Of a stretch of DNA of 34,661 nt, positions 15,453-24,778 are shown one piece after another. The notes below the pieces were generated by a model that worked only from the letters and a program-made list of their open reading frames with translations, was not told the DNA's origin and ran no database searches. The position numbers were made by a program, and so were the translations under genes. How positions within the stretch are numbered: the first letter of the stretch is position 1; each line of letters opens with the position of its first letter. The stretch spans positions 1 to 34,661 of the forward strand of contig NZ_LRRB01000283.1 of assembly GCF_001646865.1 (NCBI RefSeq), given 5' to 3'. This stretch comes from Aldersonia kunmingensis (GTDB taxonomy: Bacteria > Actinomycetota > Actinomycetes > Mycobacteriales > Mycobacteriaceae).

Positions 15453-15936
15453 GGACGCTACTTCGGTAGCCGCGGTGTTGCGCTTCGGGGCGCGCACCCG
15501 CCCGATCGGGAGGTACTGCACGGGCGGCCAGATAAGGGCCGCTCGGGGTTGGCGCCGGTAGCCACGCGGACATCGCGTGTTGATCTGCCATCGGAACATA
15601 TTGCGACGCAGTGGATTTCCAGATTTTCCAGACGGTTGCGGTGGCTCGCATTAAAGTAGTTGATTTCTGAATGATCTATTGCGTTCTCCGATACTGGAGG
15701 TACTCTTCTCACCAATGAGAATCGGATTTCAACGAAGTGGAGTGAGTGGAAATCTGACGTCAGGGCCTCGCGCGACCGCGTAGCGCTGGCCGACCGCGAA
15801 GCAGCCATCGCGGTCGTGACGGGGGGACGAAGAGCATCCGCGTGTTCGCGTCAATGCGAGCCTCAATGGAAATGGTGCACAACATTGATCGTGTTTCGGT
15901 GTCCGCGATGACGGGTCCGGACGGGACGGTGCGCTG
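15453..15936. other. 484-bp leader region upstream of the mce operon
   Basis: No convincing gene was found between the small hypothetical gene and yrbEA. The region holds a short hairpin GCTAC-TTCG-GTAGC (15457-15470), a patch that is AT-richer than its surroundings at about 15600-15720, the TTCTCA/TGAGAA inverted repeat, and the palindrome CTGACGTCAG (15754-15763). A short frame ending TGATG on the yrbEA start could be a leader peptide but is unsupported. A long regulated leader fits the size of the operon it precedes. Confidence 0.5.
15706..15721. promoter_or_regulatory. inverted repeat upstream of the mce operon, candidate operator
   Basis: TTCTCACCAATGAGAA has perfect 6-bp arms (TTCTCA/TGAGAA) with a 4-nt spacer, about 215 bp before the yrbEA start. 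The core TTCTCACCA followed by A/G-TG is shared with the 3987-4005 site before the crotonase, which suggests that one regulator controls both. Confidence 0.45.
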
Positions 15937-16740
15937 ATGGCCGTGAAATCTTCGCGGTGGACGCCGCCGAGCATGTTGAAGGCGAACTACTCGAAGCCGC
16001 TGCAGTCTGTGGGTGGTCTTTTCGCCATGTCCGCGGACGCGGTGAAGTTTGCGTTCCGGCGCCCGTTCCAGGCGCGCGAGTTCCTCGAGCAGTCCTGGTT
16101 CGTTGCTCGCGTTTCGCTGATTCCCACGCTGCTCGTCGCGATCCCATTCACCGTGCTCGTCAGCTTCACGCTCAACATCCTTCTTCGCGAGCTCGGCGCC
16201 GCCGATCTCAGCGGCGCAGGTGCTGCCTTCGGCGCGGTGACCCAGATCGGCCCGATGGTCACTGTGCTCATCGTCGCCGGCTCCGGCGCAACTGCCATGT
16301 GCGCGGATCTCGGCTCGCGGACCATTCGCGAAGAGATCGACGCCATGGAGGTTCTCGGCATCGATCCGGTGCAGCGGCTCGTCACGCCGCGAATGCTTGC
16401 CTCGGGCCTGGTCGCATTGCTGCTCAACAGCCTGGTTTGCATCATCGGGATCGTTGGTGGCTACGTCTTCTCGGTCTTCGTGCAGGACGTCAACCCCGGT
16501 GCTTTCGCGGCTGGCATCACCCTGCTGACCGGCATCAACGAACTGATCATCTCAGCGGTCAAGGCACTGCTGTTCGGACTCGTGGCCGGCCTGGTCGCTT
16601 GTTACCGCGGGCTGACGGTTTCCGGTGGCGCCAAGGGCGTGGGCAACGCGGTGAACGAGACCGTGGTGTACGCGTTCATGGCGCTTTTCGTCATCAATGT
16701 CGTGGTTACCGCCATCGGTATCCGGGCGACGGTCGGCTGA
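15937..16740 (+). CDS. YrbEA-type permease of an Mce lipid importer
   Basis: This 267-residue MlaE/YrbE-family integral membrane protein has about five or six hydrophobic segments. With YrbEB and an Mkl-type ATPase it forms the inner-membrane ABC-like core of an Mce importer, which brings lipids or sterols across the mycolate envelope. The family hallmark EEIDAMEVLGIDP (cytoplasmic coupling region) lies at about residues 131-143. ATG at 15937 overlaps the stop of a short upstream frame (TGATG), and the ribosome-binding site is weak (GGACGG). It is the first gene of an eight-gene operon. Confidence 0.93.
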   Translation: MAVKSSRWTPPSMLKANYSKPLQSVGGLFAMSADAVKFAFRRPFQAREFLEQSWFVARVSLIPTLLVAIPFTVLVSFTLNILLRELGAADLSGAGAAFGAVTQIGPMVTVLIVAGSGATAMCADLGSRTIREEIDAMEVLGIDPVQRLVTPRMLASGLVALLLNSLVCIIGIVGGYVFSVFVQDVNPGAFAAGITLLTGINELIISAVKALLFGLVAGLVACYRGLTVSGGAKGVGNAVNETVVYAFMALFVINVVVTAIGIRATVG

Positions 16741-16753
16741 GGGGGGTGGCGTC

Positions 16754-17608
16754 GTGGCTTTGAGTGCTCTGAGTGCCGCCTACCCGCGCGCTGCGCGGAA
16801 CATCAAGAAGCCGATCAACAGCTTGAGCGGAATCGGTGATCATGTCCTCTTCTACATCAAGGCGCTGGCCAGTGCGCCGCGTGCTGCGCTGCACTACCGC
16901 CGGGAGACGATCCGGCTGATTGCCGAGATCAGCATGGGTTCCGGCACCCTCGCGGTAATCGGTGGAACCGTCGTGATCGTTGGCTTCCTCACACTGGCCG
17001 CCGGTGGAACGCTCGCGGTGCAGGGCTACAGCTCGCTCGGCAACATTGGCATCGAGGCGCTGACCGGCTTCCTCTCGGCGTTCATCAACGTTCGCATCCT
17101 CGCGCCGGTTGTCGCCGGCATCGGTCTCGCCGCCACGTTCGGCGCCGGAGTCACCGCACAACTGGGCGCGATGCGGATCAACGAAGAGGTCGATGCGCTC
17201 GAATCGCTCGGCATCGACCCGATCCCCTACCTCGTGGGGACCCGAATGGTCGCAGGAATGATCGCAATCACCCCGCTCTACGCGGTCGCGGTTGTTGCTT
17301 CGTTCATTGCGAGCCGCTTCACGACGGTGGTCTTGCTCGGACAATCCGCCGGTCTGTACGACCACTACTTTGCGACGTTCCTGAATCCGATCGATCTGTT
17401 GTGGTCGTTCGTGCAGGCCATCCTGATGGCAGTGACGATCCTGTTGATCCACACCTACTTCGGCTTCTTCGCCAGCGGTGGCCCGTCCGGCGTTGGCATC
17501 GCCGTGGGCAACGCGGTGCGCACCTCGCTGATTGCGACGGTGTCGGTGACTCTGCTCGTCGCGTTGGCGATCTACGGCGCCAACGGCAACTTCAACTTGT
17601 CCGGCTGA
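16754..17608 (+). CDS. YrbEB-type permease of an Mce lipid importer
   Basis: This 284-residue MlaE/YrbE permease is partner to YrbEA. The hallmark NEEVDALESLGIDPIPYLVGTR is visible in the middle of the protein, and several long hydrophobic helices follow. GTG at 16754 is chosen because a run of six G (16741-16746) provides the ribosome-binding site. The frame is open 57 bp further into yrbEA, but those extra residues are not permease-like. It lies 13 bp after yrbEA and 9 bp before mceA, within a continuous operon. Confidence 0.93.
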   Translation: MALSALSAAYPRAARNIKKPINSLSGIGDHVLFYIKALASAPRAALHYRRETIRLIAEISMGSGTLAVIGGTVVIVGFLTLAAGGTLAVQGYSSLGNIGIEALTGFLSAFINVRILAPVVAGIGLAATFGAGVTAQLGAMRINEEVDALESLGIDPIPYLVGTRMVAGMIAITPLYAVAVVASFIASRFTTVVLLGQSAGLYDHYFATFLNPIDLLWSFVQAILMAVTILLIHTYFGFFASGGPSGVGIAVGNAVRTSLIATVSVTLLVALAIYGANGNFNLSG

Positions 17609-17617
17609 GGGGAGCCG

Positions 17618-18802
17618 ATGTCCGCGAATGTGTTACGTCCGCTGATGGGCCTGGTGGCCATTCTGGCGGCGGTCGGCGTTGTTGCCGTCGCTGTCGTCCT
17701 GTTTCAGGGTGGTCTCACCGACTCCGTCGAGGTACGCGTGCTCTCACCGCGCGCCGGGCTCGTCATGAACCCGGACGCGAAGGTGAAGATGCACGGTGTC
17801 ACGGTCGGCAAGGTCGCATCGATCGAGGAACTGCCCGACGGCCAGGCCCAATTGCGCCTCGCCATGAATCCGGATGAGCTGCACAAGATTCCGTCCGATG
17901 TCGTCGTGGATATCGCGGCGAGCACGGTGTTCGGCGCGAAGTACGTCGAGTTGGTGCCGCCGGTGAGCCCGTCGGCAGAGCGGATGCATGCCGGGCAAGT
18001 TTTCGACGCGCAGCAGGTGACCGTCGAGGTCAACACCGTCTTCGAACAGCTGACCTCCGTACTGGGCAGCATCGAGCCGGAGAAGCTGAACGAGACCCTC
18101 GGCGCGATTGCCGTCGCGACTCGTGGCCGTGGCGACCAATTCGGCCAGATGCTCAGCGATCTCGATGCGCTGCTGGTCAAGCTCGACCCGAGCCTGCCCG
18201 CGCTGCGCCGCGACATCGATATGGCACAGAGCGTGGTGGACACGTACGCGCAGACATCGCCCGATCTTCTGGCCACGGTGGATCATGCGAGCAGCCTGAG
18301 CGACACGCTGGTCGACCAGCAGCAGAACCTTGATGCCGTGCTCGTCAGCGTGATCGGACTGTCGGACGTCGGCACCCCGGTGCTCGAGGAGAATCACGCG
18401 CCCTTGGCGAATGCCCTCGACCTGTTGGTGCCGACCCTGTCGCTCACCAATGAGTACGCTCCGGCCCTCACCTGCGGGATACAGACCCTGGCCAAGCTGC
18501 ATAGCGGCGCCGTCGTGGGCGAAAATGGTGTCGGCCTGTCGGCCAGCTTCCTGTGGGGCGTGAATCCGTACAAATACCCCGAGAACCTGCCCAAGGTCGC
18601 TGCCAGCGGCGGACCGCATTGCATGGGAGCCCCGAATCTGCCGTACGAAACGTATCCGCCGTTCCTGGTCGCGGATGTCGGCGCGAATCCGTGGGCGGAC
18701 AACAGCAACACGACCGTCCAGCTGAACGCGGGCAACCTCACCCAACTGCTGTTCGGTGGCGTGCCGCGGTACGCCCCTCCTGCGGCAGGGGGCCCGCGAT
18801 GA
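17618..18802 (+). CDS. MceA-type substrate-binding/channel protein
   Basis: This 394-residue Mce-family protein has an N-terminal membrane anchor (about residues 7-30), an MlaD/MCE domain (about 35-115, with VKMHGVTVGKV and GAKYVELVPP), and a long helical Mce C-terminal domain. MCE subunits assemble into a periplasmic hexameric tunnel that conducts lipid to the YrbE permeases. ATG at 17618 has GAGGGGAG upstream. The ATGA overlap with mceB (18799-18802) couples the two. Which Mce paralogue group it belongs to cannot be decided by eye. Confidence 0.94.
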   Translation: MSANVLRPLMGLVAILAAVGVVAVAVVLFQGGLTDSVEVRVLSPRAGLVMNPDAKVKMHGVTVGKVASIEELPDGQAQLRLAMNPDELHKIPSDVVVDIAASTVFGAKYVELVPPVSPSAERMHAGQVFDAQQVTVEVNTVFEQLTSVLGSIEPEKLNETLGAIAVATRGRGDQFGQMLSDLDALLVKLDPSLPALRRDIDMAQSVVDTYAQTSPDLLATVDHASSLSDTLVDQQQNLDAVLVSVIGLSDVGTPVLEENHAPLANALDLLVPTLSLTNEYAPALTCGIQTLAKLHSGAVVGENGVGLSASFLWGVNPYKYPENLPKVAASGGPHCMGAPNLPYETYPPFLVADVGANPWADNSNTTVQLNAGNLTQLLFGGVPRYAPPAAGGPR

Positions 18803-19818
18803 AACGCAACGCGATGCTGATCAAGTTCTCCGTTTTCGCGGTGGTCATGGTGATCCTCTCCGCCTTCCTCGTGCTCGTCTTCAGCCAGTACCGCAGCGGT
18901 TCCACCGCGTCGTATTCGGCGATTTTCGCCGATTCCTCGGGTCTGAAGTCCGGAGATACCGTGCGGGTCGCGGGAATTCGGGTCGGAACGGTCAAGAAGG
19001 TGCAGCTGCGCGACGACAAAACCGTCAAGGTCAGCTTCGACGCCGACAACACCGTTGTCTTGACCGATGGGACGAAAGTGGCTGGACGCTACCTCAACCT
19101 GGTCGGCGATCGGTACCTCGAACTGCTCGATGCGCCAGGATCAACCCAGGTACTGGAGGCGGGTTCCGAGATCCCGATGGACCACACCGAGCCGGCACTC
19201 GACCTCGACCTGCTGCTGGGTGGTTTCAAGCCCGTTATCCAGGGCTTGAAACCGCAGGAGGTCAATGCCTTGACTGCGTCACTGGTGCAGATCCTGCAAG
19301 GGCAGGAGGACACCGCCGGTTCGCTGTTGTCGAAGACAGCGTCGTTCACTACGGCATTGGGCAATAACAGCCAGACCATCCAGGAGATGATCGACAACCT
19401 TAAGGCGGTGATGGAGACACTGTCCCGCAACGGTGACGAATTCTCGGCCACTGTGGACAAACTTGGTTCACTTGTCGACCAGCTTGCTGCCGAACGCGAT
19501 CCGATCGCAGCCGCGATCGAGTCACTCGACCGCGGCACCGCCACGGTCGCGGATCTGCTGACCCAGGCACGACCGTCGCTGGACGGTTCGATCGAACAGC
19601 TTCAGGTCGCGGCCACCAACATCGACAACGACCTTCCGACGCTGGACAACACGCTGACCGTTGCGCCGGAGAACTTCCGAAAGATGGCGCGCACCGGGGC
19701 CTACGGTGGCTGGATCCAGTACTGGATCTGCGGCGTCACGGTCCGGGTGTCGGACCCGAGTGGGGGATCGATCAAGTTGCCGTGGATCAGGACGACGACC
19801 GGAAGGTGCGCCGACTGA
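18799..19818 (+). CDS. MceB-type protein
   Basis: This 339-residue Mce-family protein has an anchor helix (about residues 9-30), an MCE domain with VRVAGIRVGTVKKV and GRYLNLVGDRYLEL, and a helical C-terminal region. It ends with a two-cysteine tail (YWICGVTVRV and GRCAD), as is usual for MceB subunits. ATG at 18799 overlaps the mceA stop; a longer reading from 18553 would run inside mceA and is rejected. Its TGA shares one base with the mceC ATG at 19818. Confidence 0.94.
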   Translation: MKRNAMLIKFSVFAVVMVILSAFLVLVFSQYRSGSTASYSAIFADSSGLKSGDTVRVAGIRVGTVKKVQLRDDKTVKVSFDADNTVVLTDGTKVAGRYLNLVGDRYLELLDAPGSTQVLEAGSEIPMDHTEPALDLDLLLGGFKPVIQGLKPQEVNALTASLVQILQGQEDTAGSLLSKTASFTTALGNNSQTIQEMIDNLKAVMETLSRNGDEFSATVDKLGSLVDQLAAERDPIAAAIESLDRGTATVADLLTQARPSLDGSIEQLQVAATNIDNDLPTLDNTLTVAPENFRKMARTGAYGGWIQYWICGVTVRVSDPSGGSIKLPWIRTTTGRCAD

Positions 19819-20852
19819 TGCTGAAGTACAAGAACTCGAAACTGTTCCGGCAGGGCCTCGTCGGCATCGTCATGATCGTCTGCGTAATCCTGGTCGGACT
19901 GCAATCGCAGCGATTTATCACGTTGAAGTCGCCGGTCCGCTACGAGGCCATTTTCTCCGAGGCGGGCGGCCTGACCGCGGGTGCCGACATCATCGTTTCC
20001 GGTGTGAAAGTCGGTACGGTACAGAAAGTTTCGCTGCGCGACGGCGATGCCGTGGCCACGTTGTCAATCGACGGTACGGTTCCCTTCGGCTCGGAGAGCA
20101 CCGCGCATATTCGGACCGGTTCGCTGCTCGGGAAACGCATCGTGACGATAGAGTCGTACGGCTCCGAGTCGCTGAAGCCGCACGACACGATCCCCGTCGA
20201 GCGGACAGGGTCGCCCTACTCGTTGACCGACGCAGTCGGTGAGCTCACCACGAATGCGTCCGGGATCGACACCGACCAACTCAATCAGTCCCTCGATACC
20301 TTGACCGCGACGCTCGACCGGACCGCACCTGCACTCGGGCCGACCTTCGACGGCCTCACCGCCGTGTCTCGGGCGCTGAATGCACGCAACGATTCGTTGA
20401 CCGATCTGTTGAAGACCACCGCCGATGTGAGCGGAATTCTCGGTGAGCGCAGCGATAGGGTGAACAGCTTGATCCTCAACGCGAATCTGCTGCTCGGGGC
20501 GCTCAATGAGCGCCGGCAGGCGATCTCGACCCTGCTCGCGAATACGAACGCCGTGGCGCTGCAACTATCCGGGCTCGTGCAGGACAACGAGGCCGAACTC
20601 GGCCCGACCCTGGACCGGCTGAATTCCATTACCGCCGTGCTGCAGCGGCAGCGCGACAACATCAACAAAGCGATTCCGGGCCTCGGCAAGGTCGCGCTGA
20701 CTCAGGGCGAGGCGGTGTCGGGTGGACCGTTCTACAACGCCTACGTCGGCAACCTGATGTTGGGACCGTTGATTCAGCCGTTCGTCGACCAGGCATTCGG
20801 ACTCCAACCTGCCGCGCCGTTCCCGCTGCCATACCTGGAGGCGCCCCGATGA
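19818..20852 (+). CDS. MceC-type protein
   Basis: This 344-residue Mce-family protein has a basic N-terminus (MLKYKNSKLFRQ) and anchor helix (about 13-28), then an MCE domain with IIVSGVKVGTVQKV and GKRIVTIESYGS, and a long helical tail. ATG at 19818 is preferred to the in-frame ATG at 19782, because it starts exactly on the mceB stop and gives the normal positive-then-hydrophobic anchor. It overlaps mceD by ATGA. Confidence 0.93.
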   Translation: MLKYKNSKLFRQGLVGIVMIVCVILVGLQSQRFITLKSPVRYEAIFSEAGGLTAGADIIVSGVKVGTVQKVSLRDGDAVATLSIDGTVPFGSESTAHIRTGSLLGKRIVTIESYGSESLKPHDTIPVERTGSPYSLTDAVGELTTNASGIDTDQLNQSLDTLTATLDRTAPALGPTFDGLTAVSRALNARNDSLTDLLKTTADVSGILGERSDRVNSLILNANLLLGALNERRQAISTLLANTNAVALQLSGLVQDNEAELGPTLDRLNSITAVLQRQRDNINKAIPGLGKVALTQGEAVSGGPFYNAYVGNLMLGPLIQPFVDQAFGLQPAAPFPLPYLEAPR

Positions 20853-22093
20853 TGCGAAATCGATTGGTTCGGATCGTGGGCATCGTGGTCGCGGTGATCG
20901 TTGTGATAGCGGGCGTGGTTGTTGGGCAGAAGCAGTTGTTCGGGCCTTGGAAGCTGAGTGCCGACTTCACCACTGCCACAGGTATTTACCCGGGTGACGA
21001 CGTTCGCGTGTCCGGCGTCAAGGTCGGCACAATCAAATCGATCGAGGCGAACGGGACGAGCACCCGCATCGTAATGAACGTCGATCGCGGGGTGAAGGTG
21101 CCCGCCGACGCTGACGCGATCATCGTGGCGCAGAACCTTGTAGCCGCACGGTACGTGCAGCTGACTCCGTCGTACCGGAACGAAGGTCCGACCATGGCGG
21201 AGGGCACTCATATTCCGATCGAGCACACCGCCGTTCCGGTGGAGTGGGATGAGGTGAAAGTCCAACTCGACAGATTGGCGGTCGAACTCGGTCCGGACGG
21301 TTCCGGATCGAGTACCGCCGGCCGATTCATCGACAGCGCGGCGAATGCCATGGCCGGGAACGGTGACAAGCTGCGGGAGACACTCACGCAGTTGTCCGAT
21401 GTCGGGCGGATCCTGGCTTCGGGCAGCGGCAACATTGTCGACATCATCAAAAACCTGCAGATCTTTGTCTCGACCTTGCGCAACAGCAATGTAGAGATCG
21501 TCCAGTTCGAGAATCGGCTCGCCTCGCTGACCAGCGTCCTGGACGGCAGCCGGTCCGATCTCGATGCCGCGCTGAACAGCCTGTCGGTGGCAGTTGTCGA
21601 TGTGCAGCGGTTCGTCGCCGAGAACGGGAATCGGACCACGGAGCAGGTGCAGCGTCTCGCCGATGTGACGCAGAATCTCGCCGAGCACAAGGACGACCTC
21701 GAGGAGTTGCTGCACGTCTTCCCCACAGCCCTTGCGAACTTCTACAACATGTACAACCCGGAATCCGGCGGTCCGGCAGGCGTATTGACAATGAACCCGT
21801 TCGCGAACCCGATCAACTTTATTTGCGCCGGTATTGCGAGTGTGGAGAATCTGACGGCGGCAGAGGGTGCGAAGAGATGTGCGGAGTATCTCGCCCCGAT
21901 CGCGCCGATGTTGGCGTTCAACTATTTGCCATTCCAAATCAGCCCGCTGAATTCGCCCGGCCCACCCCCGGACAAGATCGTCTACAGCGAGCCCGACCTG
22001 ATTCCACAGGTTGTGGCGCCGCCAAAGACGCCGGCCAAGGCCCCGGTCGCAATCCCGGACCTCTTGGCTCCCTTCGGAAGGCCGAACCCATGA
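20849..22093 (+). CDS. MceD-type protein
   Basis: This 414-residue Mce-family protein has an anchor helix at about residues 7-26, an MCE domain (VRVSGVKVGTIKSI and ARYVQLTPSY), a helical domain and a Pro-rich C-terminus. Two tandem ATG codons (20849 and 20852) are possible starts; the first overlaps the mceC stop. A C-terminal pair of cysteines (NFICAG and KRCAEY) is visible. It overlaps mceE by ATGA. Confidence 0.93.
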   Translation: MMRNRLVRIVGIVVAVIVVIAGVVVGQKQLFGPWKLSADFTTATGIYPGDDVRVSGVKVGTIKSIEANGTSTRIVMNVDRGVKVPADADAIIVAQNLVAARYVQLTPSYRNEGPTMAEGTHIPIEHTAVPVEWDEVKVQLDRLAVELGPDGSGSSTAGRFIDSAANAMAGNGDKLRETLTQLSDVGRILASGSGNIVDIIKNLQIFVSTLRNSNVEIVQFENRLASLTSVLDGSRSDLDAALNSLSVAVVDVQRFVAENGNRTTEQVQRLADVTQNLAEHKDDLEELLHVFPTALANFYNMYNPESGGPAGVLTMNPFANPINFICAGIASVENLTAAEGAKRCAEYLAPIAPMLAFNYLPFQISPLNSPGPPPDKIVYSEPDLIPQVVAPPKTPAKAPVAIPDLLAPFGRPNP

Positions 22094-23271
22094 GCGCGCG
22101 CAGCAATACCTGGATCCCCAGCCGCGTCGACCGGCGTGTCCGCCTGGCTGTCGCCGGATGTGCCGTTGTGGCGACGGTGTCGGGTTGCGGCTGGCAGGGT
22201 GTGAACGCAATGACCCTGCCGGGTGCCGTTGGGAATGGCGGCGGCGCTACGGTGTACCAAGCCGAGATCGCCAATGTCGGGACGCTGGAATCGAATTCAC
22301 CGGTGCTGATCGATGACGTCGTGGTCGGCCATGTGGGACCGATGAAGGTCGACGGGTGGCATGCGAATGTCGAGTTCACCGTCGAACCTGGCGTGATTGT
22401 GCCGGCAAACGCGGTCGCCACGGTCGGGCAGACCAGCCTGCTCGGTTCCATGCACCTCGCGCTCGATCCCCCGGTGGGCCAGAAGCCGGAAGGCACGCTC
22501 GCACCGGGCTCGACGATTCCGCTCGATCATTCCGGCACATATCCCTCAACGGAGCAGACGCTCGCGTCGCTGTCGGTGGTGCTCAACGCCGGCGGTCTCG
22601 GCCAGATCGGCGAAATCATCGAGAACCTCAACGATGCGCTCAACGGCCGGGAGGGGTCGATCCGCGATCTGCTCACGCGCCTCGACACTCTGATGGGCAC
22701 GCTCGACTCGCAGCGTGGCGAAATCGTCGCGACGATCGACGGTCTCAAACGGCTGTCGGCAACGTTCGCCGGGCAACGCGATGTCCTGGACGAGGCGCTG
22801 GTCAAGCTGCCGCCCGCACTCGATGTGCTGCTGCAGGAACGGCCGAATTTGACTACTGCATTGGACAAACTGCGGGTGTTCAGCGACTCCGCCACCTCGG
22901 TGGTGAACGACGTGCAGTCCGACCTGGTCGAGGATCTGAACAATCTGGAGCCGACGCTCGCGGCTCTGGCGGACGTCGGGCCGAAGATCAATGATGCCGT
23001 CGCCTTCGTCGCTGCATTCCCGTACGGCCAGGAGGGGCTCGATAAGTTCATCAAGGGTGACTATCTCAACCTGGACGCGCACGTCGATCTCACCGTTCCG
23101 CGGTTGCAAAAGACGCTGCTCCTCGGCACCCCGTGGGGTAATCCGAACGCGGTTATCCAGGCAGCCGTCGGCGATCCCGGATATGAGGCCCAGCAGGCCC
23201 AGCACACCAACGACCCGCTTCGCGCGCCTGTGGCACCGCCCGCCGCGCCACCCAATGGAGGGCAACGATGA
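22090..23271 (+). CDS. MceE-type lipoprotein
   Basis: This 393-residue protein is the lipoprotein member of the Mce set. The signal sequence runs from the Arg-rich start through AVAGCAVVATVSGC, where VSGC is a good lipobox with the lipid-modified cysteine at about residue 34. An MCE domain follows, with VLIDDVVVGHV and LLGSMHLALDPP, then the helical Mce C-terminal domain. ATG at 22090 overlaps the mceD stop; a longer frame from 21823 would bury the signal peptide and is rejected. Confidence 0.93.
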   Translation: MSARSNTWIPSRVDRRVRLAVAGCAVVATVSGCGWQGVNAMTLPGAVGNGGGATVYQAEIANVGTLESNSPVLIDDVVVGHVGPMKVDGWHANVEFTVEPGVIVPANAVATVGQTSLLGSMHLALDPPVGQKPEGTLAPGSTIPLDHSGTYPSTEQTLASLSVVLNAGGLGQIGEIIENLNDALNGREGSIRDLLTRLDTLMGTLDSQRGEIVATIDGLKRLSATFAGQRDVLDEALVKLPPALDVLLQERPNLTTALDKLRVFSDSATSVVNDVQSDLVEDLNNLEPTLAALADVGPKINDAVAFVAAFPYGQEGLDKFIKGDYLNLDAHVDLTVPRLQKTLLLGTPWGNPNAVIQAAVGDPGYEAQQAQHTNDPLRAPVAPPAAPPNGGQR

Positions 23272-24767
23272 TCCTCTCGCGCTTCGTGCGCATCCAGTTG
23301 GTGATCTTCTCGATCCTCGCAATCGTCGGCCTTGTGGTCATGGCCGTCCGGTACGTCCAGGCTCCTGCCATCGTCGGCATCGGCCGGATGGATGTGAAGC
23401 TGAATCTGCCCGCGACCGGCGGACTTTACCGGTTCGGCAACGTGACCTATCGGGGTGTCGAGGTCGGCCAGATCACGAAGGTGGAACTGACGGCTACCGG
23501 CGCGCAAGCGACGCTGTCGATTGATGATTCGCAGAAGATTCCCGAAGACCTACAGGCCGAGGTGCGCAGTATCTCGGCCGTCGGCGAGCAGTATGTCGAC
23601 CTGCGTCCGCGGGTCGATTCGGGCCCGTACTTGCACGATGGCTCGGTGATCGACGCGAGCGACACCACGATTCCACAACCGGTCGGCCCGATGCTCGACA
23701 ACCTGAGCAAGATGGTCGGCAGCATCCCGACCGAGAGCATGAGCCGCCTGCTGGATGAGACGTACAAGGGACTCAACGGCGCCGGCGACGATCTCGGCTC
23801 GCTGATCGATTCGTCGTCGACGCTTGTCGGCGACATCAACGGGGTCGCGGATCAGACGGCTGCGCTCATCGAAGACAGTGTGCCCCTGCTCGATTCGCAG
23901 GTGCAGTCGACGGATGCGATCGATGTCTGGACGCGCAGCCTCGCCGGGTTCACCGGGCAATTGGTTACTAACGATCCACAGATCCGCTCGATCCTGGCTA
24001 CTGCTCCTGCGACGGTGAACGACGCCACCCAGCTGATCGATTCGGTGAAGCTGACCCTGCCGATCATGCTGGAAAGTCTCGGCACCGTCGGTCAGGTCGC
24101 CGTCACCTACCATGCGGCCCTGGAACAGTTGCTCGTCCTGTTCCCGCCAGCGATGATGGCGCTCCAGTCGTATCACCCGGAGAACAACGCGCAGGGTCTC
24201 GGTACGGGCGACTTCCGGATCAGCGGCTTCTCCGATCCACCGCCCTGCACGGTGGGCTTCCTGCCGCCGTCGTCGTGGCGCCCAGGATGGGACACCACCA
24301 CCATCGACACGCCCGAGGGGCTGTACTGCAAGCTCCCGCAGGATTCGCCGGTCGCCGTGCGTGGCGCGCGTAACATGCCGTGCCTCGGCAAGCCGGGAAA
24401 GCGCGCTCCCACCGCAGCGATATGCGACAGCGATGAGGACTACGTGCCACTCGCGCCCGAACAGCCGGTCGTCGGCCCGTACCCGCATGACCCGAATCTC
24501 GAAGCCCAGGGCGTGCCACCGGATTCGCGCTACCTGCCGCCCGACCAGCAGGCGCCTCCGATGACCTCGGTGGTCCCGCCGTTCCCGCCGAGGATGGCCC
24601 CTGCCGCTTACAACGGCGCGGGCGAGAGCAACGGACCTACCATGGCCAGTGCGCAGTACGATCCGACCACGGGCAGGTACGTAACGCCCGATGGGCATGC
24701 GTTCGAGCAGAGCGATGTGGTGATCCCCGCGGGGAGCCGGACCTGGCAGGACATGCTGCAGCACTGA
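23268..24767 (+). CDS. MceF-type protein
   Basis: This 499-residue protein is the last and longest Mce subunit. It has an anchor helix (about residues 8-28), an MCE domain (VTYRGVEVGQITKV and GEQYVDLRP), a helical domain, and a long Pro-rich C-terminal tail carrying four cysteines (PPPCTVGF, LYCKL, MPCLG and AICDS) that probably form disulfides outside the membrane. It overlaps mceE by ATGA. The operon ends here, with a large palindrome just after the stop. No Mce-associated (Mas) genes follow, as they do in some mce operons. Confidence 0.94.
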   Translation: MILSRFVRIQLVIFSILAIVGLVVMAVRYVQAPAIVGIGRMDVKLNLPATGGLYRFGNVTYRGVEVGQITKVELTATGAQATLSIDDSQKIPEDLQAEVRSISAVGEQYVDLRPRVDSGPYLHDGSVIDASDTTIPQPVGPMLDNLSKMVGSIPTESMSRLLDETYKGLNGAGDDLGSLIDSSSTLVGDINGVADQTAALIEDSVPLLDSQVQSTDAIDVWTRSLAGFTGQLVTNDPQIRSILATAPATVNDATQLIDSVKLTLPIMLESLGTVGQVAVTYHAALEQLLVLFPPAMMALQSYHPENNAQGLGTGDFRISGFSDPPPCTVGFLPPSSWRPGWDTTTIDTPEGLYCKLPQDSPVAVRGARNMPCLGKPGKRAPTAAICDSDEDYVPLAPEQPVVGPYPHDPNLEAQGVPPDSRYLPPDQQAPPMTSVVPPFPPRMAPAAYNGAGESNGPTMASAQYDPTTGRYVTPDGHAFEQSDVVIPAGSRTWQDMLQH

Positions 24768-24778
24768 GCTGTTCCCAA

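Noticed and set aside
15593-15609. GGAACATATTGCGACGC as a third copy of the 19-bp region 6 motif
   Set aside because: Only GGAACA and TATT match and gaps are needed; similarity is too weak to call, though it is worth including in a motif scan.
15854-15937. Short frame of about 27 codons ending TGATG on the yrbEA start, possible leader peptide
   Set aside because: No convincing ribosome-binding site or recognisable sequence; the frame runs open upstream without a clear start. The stop-start overlap alone is weak evidence.
20774-22210. 478-codon minus-strand frame opposite mceD
   Set aside because: It is a shadow of a well-supported Mce gene with no domain of its own.
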